Source: Aminobacter sp. AP02 (GTDB lineage Bacteria; Pseudomonadota; Alphaproteobacteria; Rhizobiales; Rhizobiaceae). Taken from it: 64,000 nt of DNA. The DNA is taken from positions 326,387 through 390,386 of the forward strand of contig NZ_QGGX01000003.1 of the NCBI RefSeq assembly GCF_003148805.1. Direction: 5' to 3'. The notes below the pieces were generated by a model. That model saw only the letters and a program-made list of their open reading frames with translations. It searched no databases and had not been told where the DNA came from. Positions 28,073 to 38,067 of this stretch are shown here, piece after piece; position 1 is the stretch's first letter, and every line of letters starts with the position of its first letter. Both the position numbers and the translations under genes were made by a program.

Positions 28073-28536
28073 CCGAGTTCGACGATTTCCCAGTCGTGGC
28101 CGTTGACCGAAGCGACATCGCCAACGGACTTGCCAAACAGCGCAATCGCCATAGGCGAAACATGGGAGATACGGCCCTTGGCGGCATCTGCTTCGTCTTC
28201 GCCGACGATTTGCCAGACATTGCGCTTGCCGTTGTCATCCTCGACGACAACTTTCATGCCGAAGCGGACGACGGTGCTGCCGGGTTCGGGAACCGAAACT
28301 TCGGCCGTTTCCCGGCGGGATTGCCAATAGCGCAGGTCACGCGACACCGTTGCGATGCGTTCGCGGTCGGCGTCGGCTTCGGCCTTGGCAAGGTCCTCGC
28401 GCAAGGCCGCCAGTTGGGCCTCGATATGGGAAAAACCCTGCTCGGTAACGAGGTTTCGCGATGCACTGACAGGTCGTTCGCCAATGTCGGCGATCACATT
28501 TTCACTGTCGTCTTCACGGGTGAAAGCTCTGCTCAT
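28069..28536 (-). CDS. GreA/GreB family transcription factor paralogue
   Basis: The 155-residue protein has a predicted N-terminal coiled coil (about 30-80) and a C-terminal FKBP-like domain (about 82-153), including ISHVSPMAIALFGKSVGD. Classical GreA has an acidic GDLKENAEYH tip that stimulates RNA cleavage by polymerase; this protein has ADADRERIATVSRDLRYWQ instead, so the Asp-Leu-x-Glu-Asn tip is missing. It may bind the secondary channel without cleavage activity, or act like Rnk. ATG 28536 is preceded by an in-frame TTG. Confidence 0.8.
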   Translation of the reverse strand: MSRAFTREDDSENVIADIGERPVSASRNLVTEQGFSHIEAQLAALREDLAKAEADADRERIATVSRDLRYWQSRRETAEVSVPEPGSTVVRFGMKVVVEDDNGKRNVWQIVGEDEADAAKGRISHVSPMAIALFGKSVGDVASVNGHDWEIVELG

Positions 28537-28593
28537 CAACTCAACCTAGGTATTCGTTGCTCCGATAACAAGCCAGCCTATCTGACCGACTGC

Positions 28594-29607
28594 TTACGCT
28601 TTTAGGCCGATTGCGGAGGTAGGCCGAAGGGACGCAACCTCAATGCCGTTCCAGTTTTTCAGCACCGGTTTGGCCAACTCTTGCAACGTGCCTGCCAGTG
28701 CCCGGTCATCGGCCAAAAGCCTTGCCAGAACCGCCGAGATCATGACATCCGCAGCCCTACCCGCACCGTCGTCGCATTTCAATGCGATGCCTACCCCAAG
28801 CTCCGGCACGGCCGCGCAGAAAACGCCCTCGGCGCCGACCTTGACGAAGATGCGTCCGGGTGCCGCCTGCATCAACTCCGTATCAGCCCTGTCGGTTCCA
28901 GCAACAAGAAAAGGTTCCGCCATGCAGGCCGACATCAGCCGCCGCGCCGCCTTGGCCCGCATCGCACCAACCCCTTGGCCGGTAACCATTCGCGCAAATC
29001 CCAACGCGAGATTTTGCAGCGGCACGGCGAAAGTCGGGATCGAACAGCCATCAGTGCCGCGGTTGGCTTCGTTGTGGGGTGCCCCGGTCACGGCTTCCAT
29101 CGTTTCGCGGACCATCTGCTGGAAACGATGTTCTGGCCTGACATAGCCCTGGTGCGCGATGCCGAGATGGCGGCAGGTACAAACAAAACCGGAATGCTTG
29201 CCCGAGCAATTGTTGTGCAGCGCGCTCGGAGACGCCCCGTTGCGAGCCAACGCAATCGTGGCCGCCTGGTTCGAGGGCCAGTGCGCGCCACACTCCAGCG
29301 CGTCAGCTTCCAGCCCGGCCTTGGTGAGCATGGCCTTGGCGAGTTCGGCATGAACCACCTCGCCGGAATGCGAGGAGCAGGCAAGCGCGAGTTCGCGATC
29401 GCCGAAACCATATGCGTCTGCCGCTCCACTTTCGACGAAAGGCAGCGCCTGGATCGCCTTCACCGCCGAGCGCGGGAACACGGCCTGCTGGGTGTCGCCG
29501 ATGGCAAACACCTGCTTGCCCGACCCGTCGACGACGACGACCGACCCGCGGTGCGCGCTTTCGACGAGACCGCCGCGCAGCATCTCGACCAGAACGGGAT
29601 TTGTCAT
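28594..29607 (-). CDS. L-asparaginase, Rhizobium etli type (class 3)
   Basis: Hydrolyses L-asparagine to aspartate and ammonia. The residues S47-xx-K50 (in PRSAVKAIQ), S79, C134 (NNCSGKHSG) and C188 (TDGCSIP) match the R. etli ReAV residues S48, K51, S80, C135 and C189, each shifted by one, which supports ATG 29607 as the start. In ReAV the two Cys and Lys51 bind zinc. The frame extends to GTG 29628. It is unrelated to E. coli AnsA/AnsB. It stands alone on the minus strand. Confidence 0.9.
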   Translation of the reverse strand: MTNPVLVEMLRGGLVESAHRGSVVVVDGSGKQVFAIGDTQQAVFPRSAVKAIQALPFVESGAADAYGFGDRELALACSSHSGEVVHAELAKAMLTKAGLEADALECGAHWPSNQAATIALARNGASPSALHNNCSGKHSGFVCTCRHLGIAHQGYVRPEHRFQQMVRETMEAVTGAPHNEANRGTDGCSIPTFAVPLQNLALGFARMVTGQGVGAMRAKAARRLMSACMAEPFLVAGTDRADTELMQAAPGRIFVKVGAEGVFCAAVPELGVGIALKCDDGAGRAADVMISAVLARLLADDRALAGTLQELAKPVLKNWNGIEVASLRPTSAIGLKA

Positions 29608-29676
29608 TGTATGTGAGCCTTCATGCACCTGCGGTCAAAATAGGTCTGCATTCGCCACCTTAAGCCTCGGTCCGCG

Positions 29677-30405
29677 TCATGCCCCATCCCCCGATAGCCC
29701 GGCTGCGGGGAATCCGCCATCCACGGCGAGTGTATGGCCGTTGACGTAACTGGCCTCGGGAGAAAGCAGGAAGGCGACTGCGGCTGCAATTTCCTCGGGT
29801 TCGGCAAGCCGCCCCGACGGCATGTGGCGCCGGTCGATCCCGCCGTTGCCGGCAGCTTCGGCGGCAGTCGGCCCGGCGGCAATCGCGTTGACGCGCACGC
29901 CGCGATTGCCGAACTCCAGTGCGAACACCTCGGCCATGAGCTTGAGCCCCGCCTGTGACGAAGCGACAGCTATTTGGCCACGATGAGCGCGCAGGCCCGC
30001 AACAGATCCGACGTTGACGATAGAAAGCGAAGCACCCATCCGTTCAAGTGCCGCCTTGGCCGCGATGAAGGGCCCCACAAGATTTACGTCAAGCGCTTCG
30101 CGCAGCATTTCGGCACTGGTGTCTTCGGCGCTGGACAGTCTGCCAAACCCGGCAACCGCCACCAGCCCGCCTATGAGACCGAGGCTATCCACCACCTGGT
30201 CAAAAGCCTCGGCGACATTGTCTTCGTCGGTCGGATCAGTCTCGATGAACACAACATCATCATTGCCGATGGCGTCCTCAGCGGCGGCAAGCGCCACCCC
30301 ATCGCCATCGATCAGCGCCACCGGCCATCCATCCGCGATCAAGCGCTCAGCCACTGCAAGGCCGATGCCCGACGCACCACCGATGACCACGGCGGATTGC
30401 CTCAT
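29677..30405 (-). CDS. SDR family protein lacking the catalytic Tyr and Lys
   Basis: A 242-residue Rossmann protein of the short-chain dehydrogenase family. The nucleotide motif GGASGIG is at 9-15, and the usual Ser is S134 in NVGSVAG. The YxxxK signature reads VASSQ: V147 replaces Tyr and Q151 replaces Lys, so hydride-transfer catalysis of the normal kind is unlikely. The C-terminal YVNGHTLAVDGG is intact. It starts four bases inside the thiolase stop, so the two are coupled. It could be a pseudoenzyme or bind a cofactor for regulation. Confidence 0.85.
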   Translation of the reverse strand: MRQSAVVIGGASGIGLAVAERLIADGWPVALIDGDGVALAAAEDAIGNDDVVFIETDPTDEDNVAEAFDQVVDSLGLIGGLVAVAGFGRLSSAEDTSAEMLREALDVNLVGPFIAAKAALERMGASLSIVNVGSVAGLRAHRGQIAVASSQAGLKLMAEVFALEFGNRGVRVNAIAAGPTAAEAAGNGGIDRRHMPSGRLAEPEEIAAAVAFLLSPEASYVNGHTLAVDGGFPAAGLSGDGA

Positions 30406-31565
30406 CTAATACGGTCCAGGATCGAGACGTAGTTGGCGACCGCGGCACCGCCCATGTTGAAGATGCCGCCAAGCTTGGCATCCTTGACCTGGATACCACC
30501 GGCTTCGCCCGTAAGCTGCATGGCCGTCAGCACATGCATCGACACACCTGTCGCGCCGATGGGGTGCCCCTTGGCCTTGAGCCCACCCGAAGGATTGACC
30601 GGGAGGCGGCCGTCCTTGGCCGTGATGCCTTCCATCGCGATTCGTGCGCCCTCGCCGCGCGGCGCGAGGCCCATCGCCTCATATTCGATCAGTTCGGCGA
30701 TGGTGAAGCAGTCATGCGTTTCGACGAAGGACAGATCGTCAAGCGCAACGCCTGCCGATTTCAACGCCTTGGCCCACGCCGCTTCGCAGCCCTCGAACAG
30801 GAGGATGTCGCGCTTCGACATCGGCAGGAAGTCCTGGACATGCTCGTTGGCGCGGAAGGCCACCGCGCGGCGCATGCGCAATGCTGTCGTGCTGTCGGTC
30901 AAAACAAGTGCCGCCGCCCCGTCCGAAACCAGCGAGCAATCGGTACGCTTCAGCGGACCGGCAACAAACGGGTTCTTTTCGCTTTCCTGGCGGCAGAAGT
31001 CGTAGCCGAAATCCTTGCGCATCTGGGCATAAGGATTGTCGACGCCGTTCTTGTGGTTCTTGGCGGCGATCATCGCCAATGCATCCGACTGATCGCCGTG
31101 ACGCTGGAAATAGGCCTGGGCGATGTTGCCGAACACGCCGGCGAAACCGGCAGGCGTGTCGCCGTCCTCCGGCAGATAGGATGCCTTGAGCAGGTTCTTG
31201 CCGATCTCGGGCCCAGGCGTCGTCGTCATCTGCTCGGCACCGACCACCAGCACGATGCGCGAGCCAGCGTTTACCGCTCGGATGCCCTGGCGAACGGCTG
31301 CCGAACCTGTGGCGCAGGCGTTTTCCACCCGCGTTGCCGGCTTGAAGCGGAGTCGATCGTCGGCCTGCAGCACAAGGCTCGCGGTGAAATCCTGGGCGGA
31401 GAAACCGGCATTGAAATGCCCGAGCACGATCTCGTCGACATCGTCGGGCCCGATGCCGGCATGCTCGAGCGCCTCGCTGGCGACCTTGGTTATGAGGCTT
31501 TCGAGCGTCTCGCCCTCAAGCTTTCCGAAACGCGAATGCGCCCAGCCAACGATGCACGCGGTCAT
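30402..31565 (-). CDS. Thiolase / acetyl-CoA acetyltransferase family (SCPx-like)
   Basis: The 387-residue product has the thiolase nucleophile C84 in VENACATGSAA, a second catalytic segment ETHDCFTIAELIEYEAMGL and the C-terminal GGLKAKGHPIGATG. The ETHDCF form places it with SCPx-type and archaeal-like thiolases rather than PhaA/FadA. The start ATG 31565 has an excellent GGAGG. The partner gene is an SDR overlapping by four bases; substrate unknown. It is divergent from betI. Confidence 0.85.
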   Translation of the reverse strand: MTACIVGWAHSRFGKLEGETLESLITKVASEALEHAGIGPDDVDEIVLGHFNAGFSAQDFTASLVLQADDRLRFKPATRVENACATGSAAVRQGIRAVNAGSRIVLVVGAEQMTTTPGPEIGKNLLKASYLPEDGDTPAGFAGVFGNIAQAYFQRHGDQSDALAMIAAKNHKNGVDNPYAQMRKDFGYDFCRQESEKNPFVAGPLKRTDCSLVSDGAAALVLTDSTTALRMRRAVAFRANEHVQDFLPMSKRDILLFEGCEAAWAKALKSAGVALDDLSFVETHDCFTIAELIEYEAMGLAPRGEGARIAMEGITAKDGRLPVNPSGGLKAKGHPIGATGVSMHVLTAMQLTGEAGGIQVKDAKLGGIFNMGGAAVANYVSILDRIR

Positions 31566-31629
31566 TTCTGCCTCCAATCGCAGGGCGCATGTTGCGCCAT
31601 TTCAACGGTGAATCCAACGCCCCTATTCA

Positions 31630-31643
31630 GTTCAATATTGAAC
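31630..31643. promoter_or_regulatory. Perfect palindrome between thiolase and betI (BetI operator candidate)
   Basis: GTTCAATATTGAAC is a 14-bp perfect palindrome in the 180-bp divergent gap. BetI operators in other bacteria are built of TTGAAC/GTTCAA-type half sites, so this is a plausible BetI box. A looser ATTGA/TCAAT repeat near 31696-31713 lies closer to betI. Confidence 0.5.
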
Positions 31644-31745
31644 AGATTCCACCAATTTTCAACGTCGGAAATAGGGCATCAGGCGGCGGAGTTTTTATTG
31701 ATTGATGGCTCAATTAAAAATAGGCTTGGAGATGGAGGAAGCTGA

Positions 31746-32336
31746 ATGCCCAAGATCGGAATGGAGCCATTGCGCCGCAAGGCGCTGATCGACGCGACGA
31801 TTTCAGCGATCGGCGAACGCGGTACGCTTGATGTGACCATGTCCGAGATTGCCGGACGTGCCGGCGTATCCGCCGCACTGGCGCATCACTATTTCGGCGC
31901 CAAGGAGGACCTGCTGCAGGCGACCATGCGCTATTTGCTGTCCGAGCTGAACGCCGATTGCCGTACGGCACTCAAGCTGGGCACCACCCCGCGCGCCCGG
32001 GTTTCCGCGGTCATTTCGGTCAACTTCTCCGAAAAGCAATTCCGGCCCGAGACGATCGCTGCCTGGCTCGCCTTCTATGTCGAAGCGCAAAAGTCACCTG
32101 CCCTGCGCCGCCTCCTCAAGGTTTACGCGCGCCGCCTGCATTCCAATCTGATGAGCGGCCTTTCAGCCCTGCTGCCGCGTTCGGAGGCGGAGCGGGTCGC
32201 AGAAACCACAGCCGCGCTGATTGACGGGCTCTACATTCGCCGGGCGCTCAAGGACGGCGTGCCGGATGCGACGACCGCCGCGGCATTGATCGAGGATTAC
32301 CTCGAAACGAAACTCGCTGACGCAAAGGCTGGCTGA
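31746..32336 (+). CDS. betI: BetI choline-responsive TetR repressor
   Basis: A TetR regulator of 196 residues that represses the bet operon until choline is present. The N-terminal helix-turn-helix ends in [19 protein letters not shown], typical of BetI; the segment [19 protein letters not shown] is conserved in the ligand domain. GGAGG precedes ATG 31746. Its stop overlaps the betC start (TGATG). It probably acts on the palindrome at 31630-31643. Confidence 0.95.
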   Translation: MPKIGMEPLRRKALIDATISAIGERGTLDVTMSEIAGRAGVSAALAHHYFGAKEDLLQATMRYLLSELNADCRTALKLGTTPRARVSAVISVNFSEKQFRPETIAAWLAFYVEAQKSPALRRLLKVYARRLHSNLMSGLSALLPRSEAERVAETTAALIDGLYIRRALKDGVPDATTAAALIEDYLETKLADAKAG

Positions 32337-33862
32337 TGACCGAGCGGCCAAACATCCTAATCATCATGGTCGACCAGTTGGCCGGGACTTTCTTTCCCGA
32401 TGGCCCGGCCGACTTCCTGCATGCCCCGCACCTCAAGGCGCTGGCGGCGCGCGCGGCACGCTTCCGCAACAACTACACCGCTTCACCGCTTTGCGCGCCC
32501 GGTCGTGCCAGCTTCATGACGGGCCAGTTGCCGTCCCGCACCCAAGTCTACGACAACGCAGCCGAATTCGCCTCGTCCATCCCGACCTATGCCCATCATC
32601 TGCGCGCCGCCGGCTATCACACCTGCCTGTCGGGCAAGATGCACTTTGTCGGCCCCGACCAGTTGCACGGCTTCGAGGAGCGACTGACCACCGATATCTA
32701 CCCGGCCGATTTCGGCTGGACGCCTGACTACCGCAAGCCGGGCGAGCGCATCGACTGGTGGTACCACAATCTCGGTTCAGTCACCGGTGCGGGCGTCGCC
32801 GAGACCACCAACCAGATGGAATATGACGACGAGGTCGCCTTCCACGCAACGCAGAAGCTTTACGACTTCGCCCGCGTCTCGGATCAGGCCGAACGAAGGC
32901 CTTGGTGCCTGACCGTCTCCTTTACCCATCCGCATGACCCTTATGTCGCGCGGTGCCAATATTGGGACCTCTATGAGGGCTGCCCGGCACTCGATCCAGA
33001 TGTCGGTTTTATCGCAGCCGATCAGCAGGACCCGCATTCACAGCGGCTCTACCACGCCAGCGACTATGCCAGCTTCGACATCACGCCGAAGCAGGTACGC
33101 CGCTCCCGGCGTGGCTACTTCGCCAACATTTCCTATCTCGACGACAAGGTCGGCGAACTGGTCTCGGTGCTTGAACGCACGAGGATGCTGGACGACACCA
33201 TCATCGTGTTTTGCTCCGATCATGGCGACATGCTCGGCGAGCACGGCCTGTGGTTCAAGATGTGCTTCTTCGAGGGCGCCGCCCGGGTGCCGCTGATGAT
33301 CGCTGGCAAGGGCATTCCGGCAGGATTGATCGAAGCGCCAACCTCCAATCTCGACATCCTTCCAACACTCTGCGACCTCGCCGGCATAGAGCTTGCCGCG
33401 ATCATGCCGTGGGCCGACGGCCAATCACTTGTCCCCTTGATGCGTGGCGAAGAGCGCACCGCTCCGGTGCTGATGGAATATGCCGCCGAAGGCTCCTACG
33501 CCCCCTTGGTGGCCATCCGCGAAGGCCGCTTCAAGTTCGTCCATTGTGAGATCGATCCGCCGCAACTGTTTGATCTGGAATCGGATCCGCTCGAACTCAC
33601 CAACCTCGCCGCCGACCCGGTCCATGCCGATTTGGTCGCCACTTTCACGGCGAAGGTTCGGGCCCGCTGGGACATGGCGGCCTTCGATGCTGCGGTTCGC
33701 GAGAGCCAGGCACGGCGCTGGCTCATCTACCCCGCGCTCCGCAACGGCACCTACTCTCCTTGGGAATTCCAGCCCATGCAGAAGGCTTCCGAGCGCTACA
33801 TGCGCAACCATATGGATCTCAACGTGCTCGAAGAGAGCAAGCGGTTTCCGCGAGGCGAATGA
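32336..33862 (+). CDS. betC: Choline sulfatase
   Basis: Hydrolyses choline-O-sulfate to choline and sulfate. The 508-residue alkaline-phosphatase-fold protein has a sulfatase motif, LCAPGRASF, whose C53 matures to formylglycine (S. meliloti BetC uses Cys54), and the metal-binding HGDMLGEHGLW. The C-terminal segment is the extended arm of the choline sulfatase group. It is the second gene of the bet operon and overlaps betI and the following dehydratase gene. Confidence 0.95.
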   Translation: MTERPNILIIMVDQLAGTFFPDGPADFLHAPHLKALAARAARFRNNYTASPLCAPGRASFMTGQLPSRTQVYDNAAEFASSIPTYAHHLRAAGYHTCLSGKMHFVGPDQLHGFEERLTTDIYPADFGWTPDYRKPGERIDWWYHNLGSVTGAGVAETTNQMEYDDEVAFHATQKLYDFARVSDQAERRPWCLTVSFTHPHDPYVARCQYWDLYEGCPALDPDVGFIAADQQDPHSQRLYHASDYASFDITPKQVRRSRRGYFANISYLDDKVGELVSVLERTRMLDDTIIVFCSDHGDMLGEHGLWFKMCFFEGAARVPLMIAGKGIPAGLIEAPTSNLDILPTLCDLAGIELAAIMPWADGQSLVPLMRGEERTAPVLMEYAAEGSYAPLVAIREGRFKFVHCEIDPPQLFDLESDPLELTNLAADPVHADLVATFTAKVRARWDMAAFDAAVRESQARRWLIYPALRNGTYSPWEFQPMQKASERYMRNHMDLNVLEESKRFPRGE

Positions 33863-34863
33863 TGACAAAGACGACCGTTCCCACACTCGACCACCTCAGG
33901 CAGGCATATGCCGAAACCTCCAAGGCGACGCAACTGACGCCGCTGTTGGAGTCGGCGGCACTCGCCCGCGAAACCGGTGCCAGCCGCGTCTTCGTCAAGA
34001 CGGAGTCGCTGCAATGGGCCGGCTCGTTCAAGGCGCGTGGCGCCTACTGGCGATTGAAGAAGCTGTCAGCAGAGGAAGCCCAGCGCGGCGTGGTCGCCTA
34101 TTCCTCAGGGAATTTCGCCCAAGGGCTAGCCGCAGCCGGCCAGGCGCTTGGCATCCCGGTCACCATCGTCATGCCGGTCGACGCGCCAGCAGCCAAGCGC
34201 GAAGCGACCAAGGGTTATGGCGCGCGCGTCGTGCTCACCGACCATGGCGACCGCGCCCGCGAGGAAGTTGCCTCGGCCAAGGCGCGCGAGATCTCGGAGA
34301 CCGAAAACCTCGTGCTGCTCCATCCCTTCGACGATCCAGAGATCGTCGCCGGCCAAGCAGGAGCAGGCCTCGAAGCGCTCGATCAACTGGCCGCCAAGGG
34401 CGTCAACGCAGACATCGTGCTTTGCCCGGTCGGTGGTGGCGGGCTGATCGGTGGTGTGGCGCTCGCCTTCCACTATCTGTCGCCCGATACCCAGGTGTTT
34501 GCCGTCGAGCCCGAAGGCTTCAACGGCATGGGCACTTCGCTTGCCCATGGAGCCCAGGAGACTATGCCGCTTGGGCCGAAATCCATCTGCGACGGGTTGA
34601 TGGCGCGCCGGCCCGGCGATGCGCCCTACGCTGCCGTCACCGCAGCCGGTGTGCGCGGCCTGACCGTCGACGATGCTGCCGTGCGGCGCGCCATGAAGGT
34701 CGCCTTCGAACGGCTCAAGCTGGTGCTCGAACCCTCCGGCGCCTCCTCTCTCGCCGCCCTGCTGGAAAAGAAGGTCGATGTATCAGGCAAGACCGTCCTC
34801 CTCATAGCCACCGGCGGCAACGTTTCGCTCGCCGATTTCATGGTCCATGTGAACAATGCTTGA
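33862..34863 (+). CDS. PLP-dependent threonine/serine dehydratase family protein inside the bet operon
   Basis: A fold-type II PLP enzyme of 333 residues from ATG 33862 (an ATG directly before it at 33859 is equally possible). The PLP lysine is K57 in [11 protein letters not shown], the phosphate loop is [14 protein letters not shown], and [10 protein letters not shown] binds substrate. This is the threonine dehydratase/serine racemase group, without the regulatory ACT domain of IlvA. It starts at the betC stop and overlaps betA by eight bases, so it is a full member of the operon, which is unusual. Confidence 0.88.
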   Translation: MTKTTVPTLDHLRQAYAETSKATQLTPLLESAALARETGASRVFVKTESLQWAGSFKARGAYWRLKKLSAEEAQRGVVAYSSGNFAQGLAAAGQALGIPVTIVMPVDAPAAKREATKGYGARVVLTDHGDRAREEVASAKAREISETENLVLLHPFDDPEIVAGQAGAGLEALDQLAAKGVNADIVLCPVGGGGLIGGVALAFHYLSPDTQVFAVEPEGFNGMGTSLAHGAQETMPLGPKSICDGLMARRPGDAPYAAVTAAGVRGLTVDDAAVRRAMKVAFERLKLVLEPSGASSLAALLEKKVDVSGKTVLLIATGGNVSLADFMVHVNNA

Positions 34864-36508
34864 AGCAGATTTTGTCATCATTGGCTCCGGCTCGGCCGGC
34901 GCGGCCATGGCCTATCGCCTGTCCGAGGACGGCAAGCACTCGGTGATAGTCATCGAATATGGCGGCACCGATTTCGGGCCGCTGATCCAGATGCCTTCGG
35001 CACTGTCGTACCCGCTCAACATGAGCCGCTACGACTGGGGTTATTCGAGCGAGCCCGAACCGCATCTCGGCGGCCGCGTGCTGGCAACGCCGCGCGGCAA
35101 GGTGCTCGGCGGCTCATCCTCGATCAACGGCATGGTCTATGTCCGTGGCCACGCCCACGACTTCGACCACTGGGCCGAGCAAGGTGCGACCGGCTGGGGC
35201 TATGCCGACGTGCTGCCCTACTTCAAACGCATGGAGCACGCCAAGGGCGGCGAGGAAGGCTGGCGCGGCACAAAGGGCCCGCTGCACATCCAGCGCGGTC
35301 GTCGCAAGAACCCGCTCTACCAGGCCTTCGTCGAGGCCGGAAAGCAGGCCGGTTTCGAGACCACCGAAGATTACAATGGCTCGAAGCAGGAAGGCTTCGG
35401 AGCCATGGAGCAGACCATACACCATGGTCGGCGCTGGTCGGTGGCCAACGCCTATCTTCGCCCTGCGCTGAAACGCGGAAATGTACGTATCGTCAATGGC
35501 TTCGCCCGGCGTGTGGTGATCGAGAATCAATGCGCGGTCGGCGTCGAGATCGAAGCTCGCAATAAGATTCAGGTCGTTAAGGCGCGACGTGAAGTGATCG
35601 TTGCTGCCTCCTCGATCAATTCGCCGAAGCTGCTGATGCTGTCGGGCATCGGACCTGCGGCGCATCTTAGGGCCCATGGCATAGACGTGGTCGCCGACCG
35701 GCGCGGCGTCGGCCAGAACCTGCAGGACCATATGGAGCTGTACATCCAGCAGGAGGCGACGCAGCCGATCACCTTGCACTCGGTGTTCAACCCGTTCTGC
35801 AAGGCGCTAATCGGCGCTGAATGGCTGCTGTTCAAGACCGGCCTTGGCGCCACCAACCATTTCGAGGCGGCGGCCTTTGTGCGCTCGAAAGCCGGTGTCG
35901 ACTATCCCGACATCCAGTTCCATTTCCTGCCGGCAGCCGTGCGCTACGATGGCAAGGCGGCGGCCAAGTCGCACGGCTTCCAGGCCCATGTCGGGCCGAT
36001 GCGTTCCAAGTCGCGTGGCGCGATCACCTTGCGGTCGAACGATCCATGGGCCAAGCCGGAGATCCGCTTCAACTACATGTCCCATCCAGACGATTGGGCT
36101 GACTTCCGCCACTGCATCCGGCTCACCCGCGAAATCTTCGGCCAGTCGGCTTTCGACCCGTTCCGTGGACAAGAGATCTCGCCGGGCAAGCACGTTGACA
36201 CCGACGAGCAGCTCGACACCTTCATCCGCGAACATTCGGAAAGCGCCTACCACCCTTGCGGCACTTGCCGCATGGGCCGCGCTGACGATCCAACAAGCGT
36301 TGTCGATCCCGAATGCCGGGTCATCGGGGTTGATGGCCTCAGGGTCGCCGATTCCTCGATCTTCCCACGGGTGACCAATGGCAACCTCAATGGCCCCTCG
36401 ATCATGACCGGCGAAAAGGCAGCCGACCATATCCTCGGCCGCACGCCACTCGCCCCGTCCAACCAGGAACCCTGGATCAATCCGCACTGGCAGGTCTCAG
36501 ACAGATAG
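34856..36508 (+). CDS. betA: Choline dehydrogenase
   Basis: FAD-dependent GMC oxidoreductase that oxidises choline to betaine aldehyde and partly on to glycine betaine. The 550-residue protein has the FAD motif GSGSAGAA from residue 10, GMC signature 1 around [19 protein letters not shown], and the catalytic His region [12 protein letters not shown], with [10 protein letters not shown] near the end. It is membrane-associated in other bacteria. The gene lies upstream of betB, the reverse of the betICBA order in Sinorhizobium. Confidence 0.95.
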   Translation: MLEADFVIIGSGSAGAAMAYRLSEDGKHSVIVIEYGGTDFGPLIQMPSALSYPLNMSRYDWGYSSEPEPHLGGRVLATPRGKVLGGSSSINGMVYVRGHAHDFDHWAEQGATGWGYADVLPYFKRMEHAKGGEEGWRGTKGPLHIQRGRRKNPLYQAFVEAGKQAGFETTEDYNGSKQEGFGAMEQTIHHGRRWSVANAYLRPALKRGNVRIVNGFARRVVIENQCAVGVEIEARNKIQVVKARREVIVAASSINSPKLLMLSGIGPAAHLRAHGIDVVADRRGVGQNLQDHMELYIQQEATQPITLHSVFNPFCKALIGAEWLLFKTGLGATNHFEAAAFVRSKAGVDYPDIQFHFLPAAVRYDGKAAAKSHGFQAHVGPMRSKSRGAITLRSNDPWAKPEIRFNYMSHPDDWADFRHCIRLTREIFGQSAFDPFRGQEISPGKHVDTDEQLDTFIREHSESAYHPCGTCRMGRADDPTSVVDPECRVIGVDGLRVADSSIFPRVTNGNLNGPSIMTGEKAADHILGRTPLAPSNQEPWINPHWQVSDR

Positions 36509-36565
36509 AGCATCATCCGGCCCGACCGGATATGACCGCCACGACATACAAAACTGGAGCACACG

Positions 36566-38029
36566 ATGCGCGCCCAACCAAAAGCCTCGCACTATATAAA
36601 CGGCCGCTTCGTCGACGATGAGCGCGGCACGGCGATTCCTGTCATCTACCCAGCGACCGGCGAGGTCATTGCGTCACTGCACTCGGCTACAGCAAATATC
36701 GTCGAGCTTGCCGTCGAAGCCGCACGTGCCGCTCAGCCAGCCTGGGCGCGGCTCAAGCCCGTCGAGCGCGGCCGCATCCTGCGCCGCGCCGCCGACATAC
36801 TGCGCGCGCACAACGAGGAACTGTCGCGCCTGGAAACACTCGACACCGGAAAGCCGATCCAGGAAACACTGGTTGCCGACGCCGCATCTGCCGCCGATTG
36901 CCTCGAGTATTTCGCAGGCGCCATTGCCGCCTTCAATGGTGAGTATGTCGACCTTGGCGGACCGTTCGCTTACACCAAGCGCCAGGCATTAGGCGTCTGC
37001 GTCGGGATCGGCGCGTGGAACTATCCGATCCAGGTTGCCGGCTGGAAGTCGGCGCCAGCGCTCGCCATGGGCAATGCCATGGTGTTCAAGCCGTCCGAAA
37101 ACACACCGCTTTCTGCGCTGGCGCTCGCAGAGGTCTATTCGGAGGCCGGGCTGCCGGACGGGCTGTTCAATGTCGTCCAAGGCTATGGCGACGTCGGCGC
37201 GGCACTTGCCTCGCATGAAGCGGTCGACAAGATTTCGCTGACAGGCTCGGTGCCGACGGGCAAGAAGGTTCTTTCGCTCGCCGGTTCGCATATGAAGCAC
37301 GCGACGATGGAACTGGGCGGCAAGTCGCCGATCATCGTCTTCGATGACGCCGACCTCGAAAACGCCATTGGCGGTGCCATGCTCGGCAACTTCTATTCAA
37401 CCGGCCAGGTCTGCTCGAACGGCACCCGCGTCTTCGTCCAGAAAGGCCTGCACGACCGCTTCGTCGAGCGCCTCGTGGAGCGCACCAAGACCATCCGCAT
37501 CGGTGATCCGCTCGACCCCGACACCCAGATGGGCCCGCTCGTCAACAAGTCGCAGCACGACAAGGTCACCGACTACATCGCAGTCGGCAAGGCCGAAGGT
37601 GCCACGCTGCAAACCGGTGGCGGCGTGCCTTCGCTGCAGGGGTTCGAGGGTGGCTTCTTCGTCGAGCCGACAGTCTTCACCGGCGTCACCGACAATATGC
37701 GCATCGCCCGCGAGGAGATTTTCGGGCCGGTGATGAGCGTGCTGTCTTTCGATAGCGAGGACGAGGTCATTGCGCGCGCTAACGATACCGAATTCGGATT
37801 GGCCGCCGGCGTCTTCACCAAGGACCTGCCGCGCGCCCATCGCGTGATTGCCGAGCTTCAGGCCGGCACTTGCTGGATCAACACCTACAATCTGACGCCG
37901 GTGGAAATCCCCTTCGGCGGCTTCAAGCAGTCGGGCATCGGCCGCGAAAACTCGCTCGCTGCCCTCCAGCATTACTCCCAGCTCAAGTCGGTCTATGTCG
38001 AGACCGGCGACGTCGCGAGCCCGTACTGA
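36566..38029 (+). CDS. betB: Betaine aldehyde dehydrogenase
   Basis: NAD(P)-dependent oxidation of betaine aldehyde to glycine betaine, the osmoprotectant. The 487-residue ALDH has [10 protein letters not shown] for cofactor binding, the general base E249 in MELGGKSP and the nucleophile C283 in [11 protein letters not shown]. It begins 57 bases after betA, and ends at a long hairpin shared with the convergent mannose gene. This is the last gene of the operon. Confidence 0.95.
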   Translation: MRAQPKASHYINGRFVDDERGTAIPVIYPATGEVIASLHSATANIVELAVEAARAAQPAWARLKPVERGRILRRAADILRAHNEELSRLETLDTGKPIQETLVADAASAADCLEYFAGAIAAFNGEYVDLGGPFAYTKRQALGVCVGIGAWNYPIQVAGWKSAPALAMGNAMVFKPSENTPLSALALAEVYSEAGLPDGLFNVVQGYGDVGAALASHEAVDKISLTGSVPTGKKVLSLAGSHMKHATMELGGKSPIIVFDDADLENAIGGAMLGNFYSTGQVCSNGTRVFVQKGLHDRFVERLVERTKTIRIGDPLDPDTQMGPLVNKSQHDKVTDYIAVGKAEGATLQTGGGVPSLQGFEGGFFVEPTVFTGVTDNMRIAREEIFGPVMSVLSFDSEDEVIARANDTEFGLAAGVFTKDLPRAHRVIAELQAGTCWINTYNLTPVEIPFGGFKQSGIGRENSLAALQHYSQLKSVYVETGDVASPY

Positions 38030-38033
38030 CCCT

Positions 38034-38067
38034 CCAACTGAGCCGGTGAGGTGATCGGCTCAGTTGG
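38034..38067. terminator. Bidirectional 12-bp hairpin between betB and the GDP-mannose fusion gene
   Basis: CCAACTGAGCCG (38034-38045) pairs exactly with CGGCTCAGTTGG (38056-38067) around a ten-base loop. The right arm covers the stop codon of the convergent gene (38060-38062). No T-tract is present, but the stem is long and centrally placed between the two stops. Confidence 0.6.

Noticed and set aside
30534..31745. Plus-strand frame of 403 codons opposite the thiolase gene
   Set aside because: The thiolase on the other strand has all catalytic motifs and a strong ribosome site; the plus frame is His/Arg-rich shadow sequence.
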